A stretch of DNA of 5,637 nucleotides from an uncultured Clostridium sp. (GTDB lineage Bacteria > Bacillota > Clostridia > Clostridiales > Clostridiaceae): positions 1 through 5,637 of the forward strand of contig CAKVNP010000167.1 of the NCBI GenBank assembly GCA_934777095.1, written 5' to 3'. Of the stretch, positions 4,687 through 5,637 are shown piece after piece (position 1 is the first letter of the stretch; each line of letters begins with the position of its first letter). The notes under the pieces are model-generated. The model ran no database searches. It was not told where the DNA came from and was given only the letters and a program-made list of their open reading frames with translations. Position numbers and translations under genes: made by a program.

Positions 4687-5637
4687 ATGAATAAATCATT
4701 AATTACACAAATAAAAAATAATATTTTAGGCATTGTACAGTCAGTAAAAAAGCATGATAATAAAGTATATATAAAGAAATCCGTACAGCTTTTTATAATA
4801 ATCCTATCAATTTTTGTAATAGGGGTAGTGTCTATATCGTTACTGCAAAAGTCACAGACTAAAGAAGAGTGTTTAGCAAATTTTACGAAGTATTTATGTA
4901 CTAATGAAAATAAATTGAGCAAGGTGCTTTATGTAGATGATAGAAGTGTTTCAGGAGAAAAACTACAGCCTATCATGGATTATTATAATGAAAATGAAGA
5001 GAGTAGAAAACAGTTAATAGCAGATCTTACAAAGAAGAATATTAGTGGTGGCTTTGAAGTAAAGCTGAAAAAAAATATTTTAAGTAAAAAGTACTACATT
5101 AATCTTAAGACTGTAGAAGTATCTTTCTTTAGTGATGAGGATAAGATAAATATCATTCTTGGAAATGATAAAAATATTGAACAAAACAAGAAATATACTT
5201 TAGTACCAGGATTGTATAAGGTTAAGACCATAATAAATAACAAATATGGTGAGATAAAAAAAGAAACACAATTGGAGATATTCCAGGATGGGAAGATAAA
5301 GGTTGATGCAGGCGGGGAATATATTACGATTTATTCAAATTTTGCTGATGCATCAGTATATCTAAATGACCAAGATACAGGACTTAAGGTGGAAGAAATA
5401 AAAGATTTTGGTCCCTTACCAGCTAATACTATGGTATATTTATCAAGAAAGTTCCCATGGGGAACCATAAAGAGTGAAAAAGTGCCAATAAGTAATTATC
5501 TTAATTTAGAAATAAATATGGCTAATGATGAATTAATTTCAAATATAACTGATTCTTTACAAGTTTTTTATAGCTCTTTATTTGAGGCATTAAATAATAA
5601 AGATAAAACTATGATAGAAAATTGCAGTGAAGAGGGT
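4687..5637 (+). CDS. YvbJ/TcaA-like single-pass membrane protein, 3' end beyond the window
   Basis: This reading frame is open for 317 codons to the right edge, so the protein is incomplete. A basic cytoplasmic stretch (residues 1-32) is followed by one transmembrane helix (about 33-53) and a long extracellular part. The segments SNFADASVYLNDQDTG (217-232), FGPLP (241-245) and KFPWGTIKSE (255-264) match what I know of the repeated extracellular domains of YvbJ and the S. aureus teicoplanin-resistance protein TcaA. The end (around residue 297 on) looks like the start of the NTF2-like C-terminal domain. Family members usually begin with a C4 zinc ribbon; none is present here. An in-frame stop at 4678-4680 excludes a longer form. 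The gene follows the Cys-rich protein after 1 base and has no clear ribosome binding site of its own, suggesting translational coupling. Role is unproven; cell-envelope sensing or maintenance is likely. Confidence 0.8.
   Translation, partial: MNKSLITQIKNNILGIVQSVKKHDNKVYIKKSVQLFIIILSIFVIGVVSISLLQKSQTKEECLANFTKYLCTNENKLSKVLYVDDRSVSGEKLQPIMDYYNENEESRKQLIADLTKKNISGGFEVKLKKNILSKKYYINLKTVEVSFFSDEDKINIILGNDKNIEQNKKYTLVPGLYKVKTIINNKYGEIKKETQLEIFQDGKIKVDAGGEYITIYSNFADASVYLNDQDTGLKVEEIKDFGPLPANTMVYLSRKFPWGTIKSEKVPISNYLNLEINMANDELISNITDSLQVFYSSLFEALNNKDKTMIENCSEEG

Overview
The window is low-GC DNA with strong AGGAGG-type ribosome binding sites, and it carries an alpha/beta-type spore DNA-binding protein. 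Together these point to a spore-forming Firmicute, most likely Clostridium in the strict sense. I cannot name the species.

Region 1 (about 1-2545, + strand) is a two-gene operon. It has a PTS IICB permease of the glucose/maltose/alpha-glucoside subfamily, then, 6 bases later, a metal-dependent endonuclease/exonuclease/phosphatase (EEP) fold enzyme. A strong rho-independent terminator closes it. The permease lacks an EIIA domain, so it must borrow one encoded elsewhere. The role of the EEP enzyme next to a sugar PTS is not evident.

Region 2 (2572-2824, - strand) is a single small acid-soluble spore protein gene. It has its own strong ribosome binding site, a possible sigma-G -10 element, and a hairpin at the expected 5' end of its mRNA.

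Region 3 (2825-3333) is non-coding. Its main content is a three-copy tandem array of a roughly 119-bp unit. Each unit holds three small hairpins. The stem of the first hairpin is conserved through a compensatory base-pair change in copy 3. Copy 3 also provides a good rho-independent terminator for the leftward operon, and copies 1 and 2 carry weaker versions of the same hairpin. A related CTATTACC-GGTAAT palindrome forms the core of the terminator of region 1.

Region 4 (3330-4202, - strand) is a leftward operon of a minimal 60-residue PspC-domain membrane protein followed by an ECF-transporter substrate-binding (S) component. It is driven by a near-consensus sigma-A promoter. The vitamin carried is not certain, and no EcfA/EcfT energizing genes lie in the window.

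Region 5 (4281-5637, + strand) is divergent from region 4. It has a sigma-A-like promoter, a small acidic protein with a cysteine cluster, and then, after 1 base, a single-pass membrane protein of the YvbJ/TcaA type that runs off the right edge. That protein lacks the N-terminal zinc ribbon usual in its family.

Most of the window looks like ordinary chromosomal gene content. The part most worth a second look is the structured tandem repeat array; the cysteine-rich/TcaA-like pair is next.
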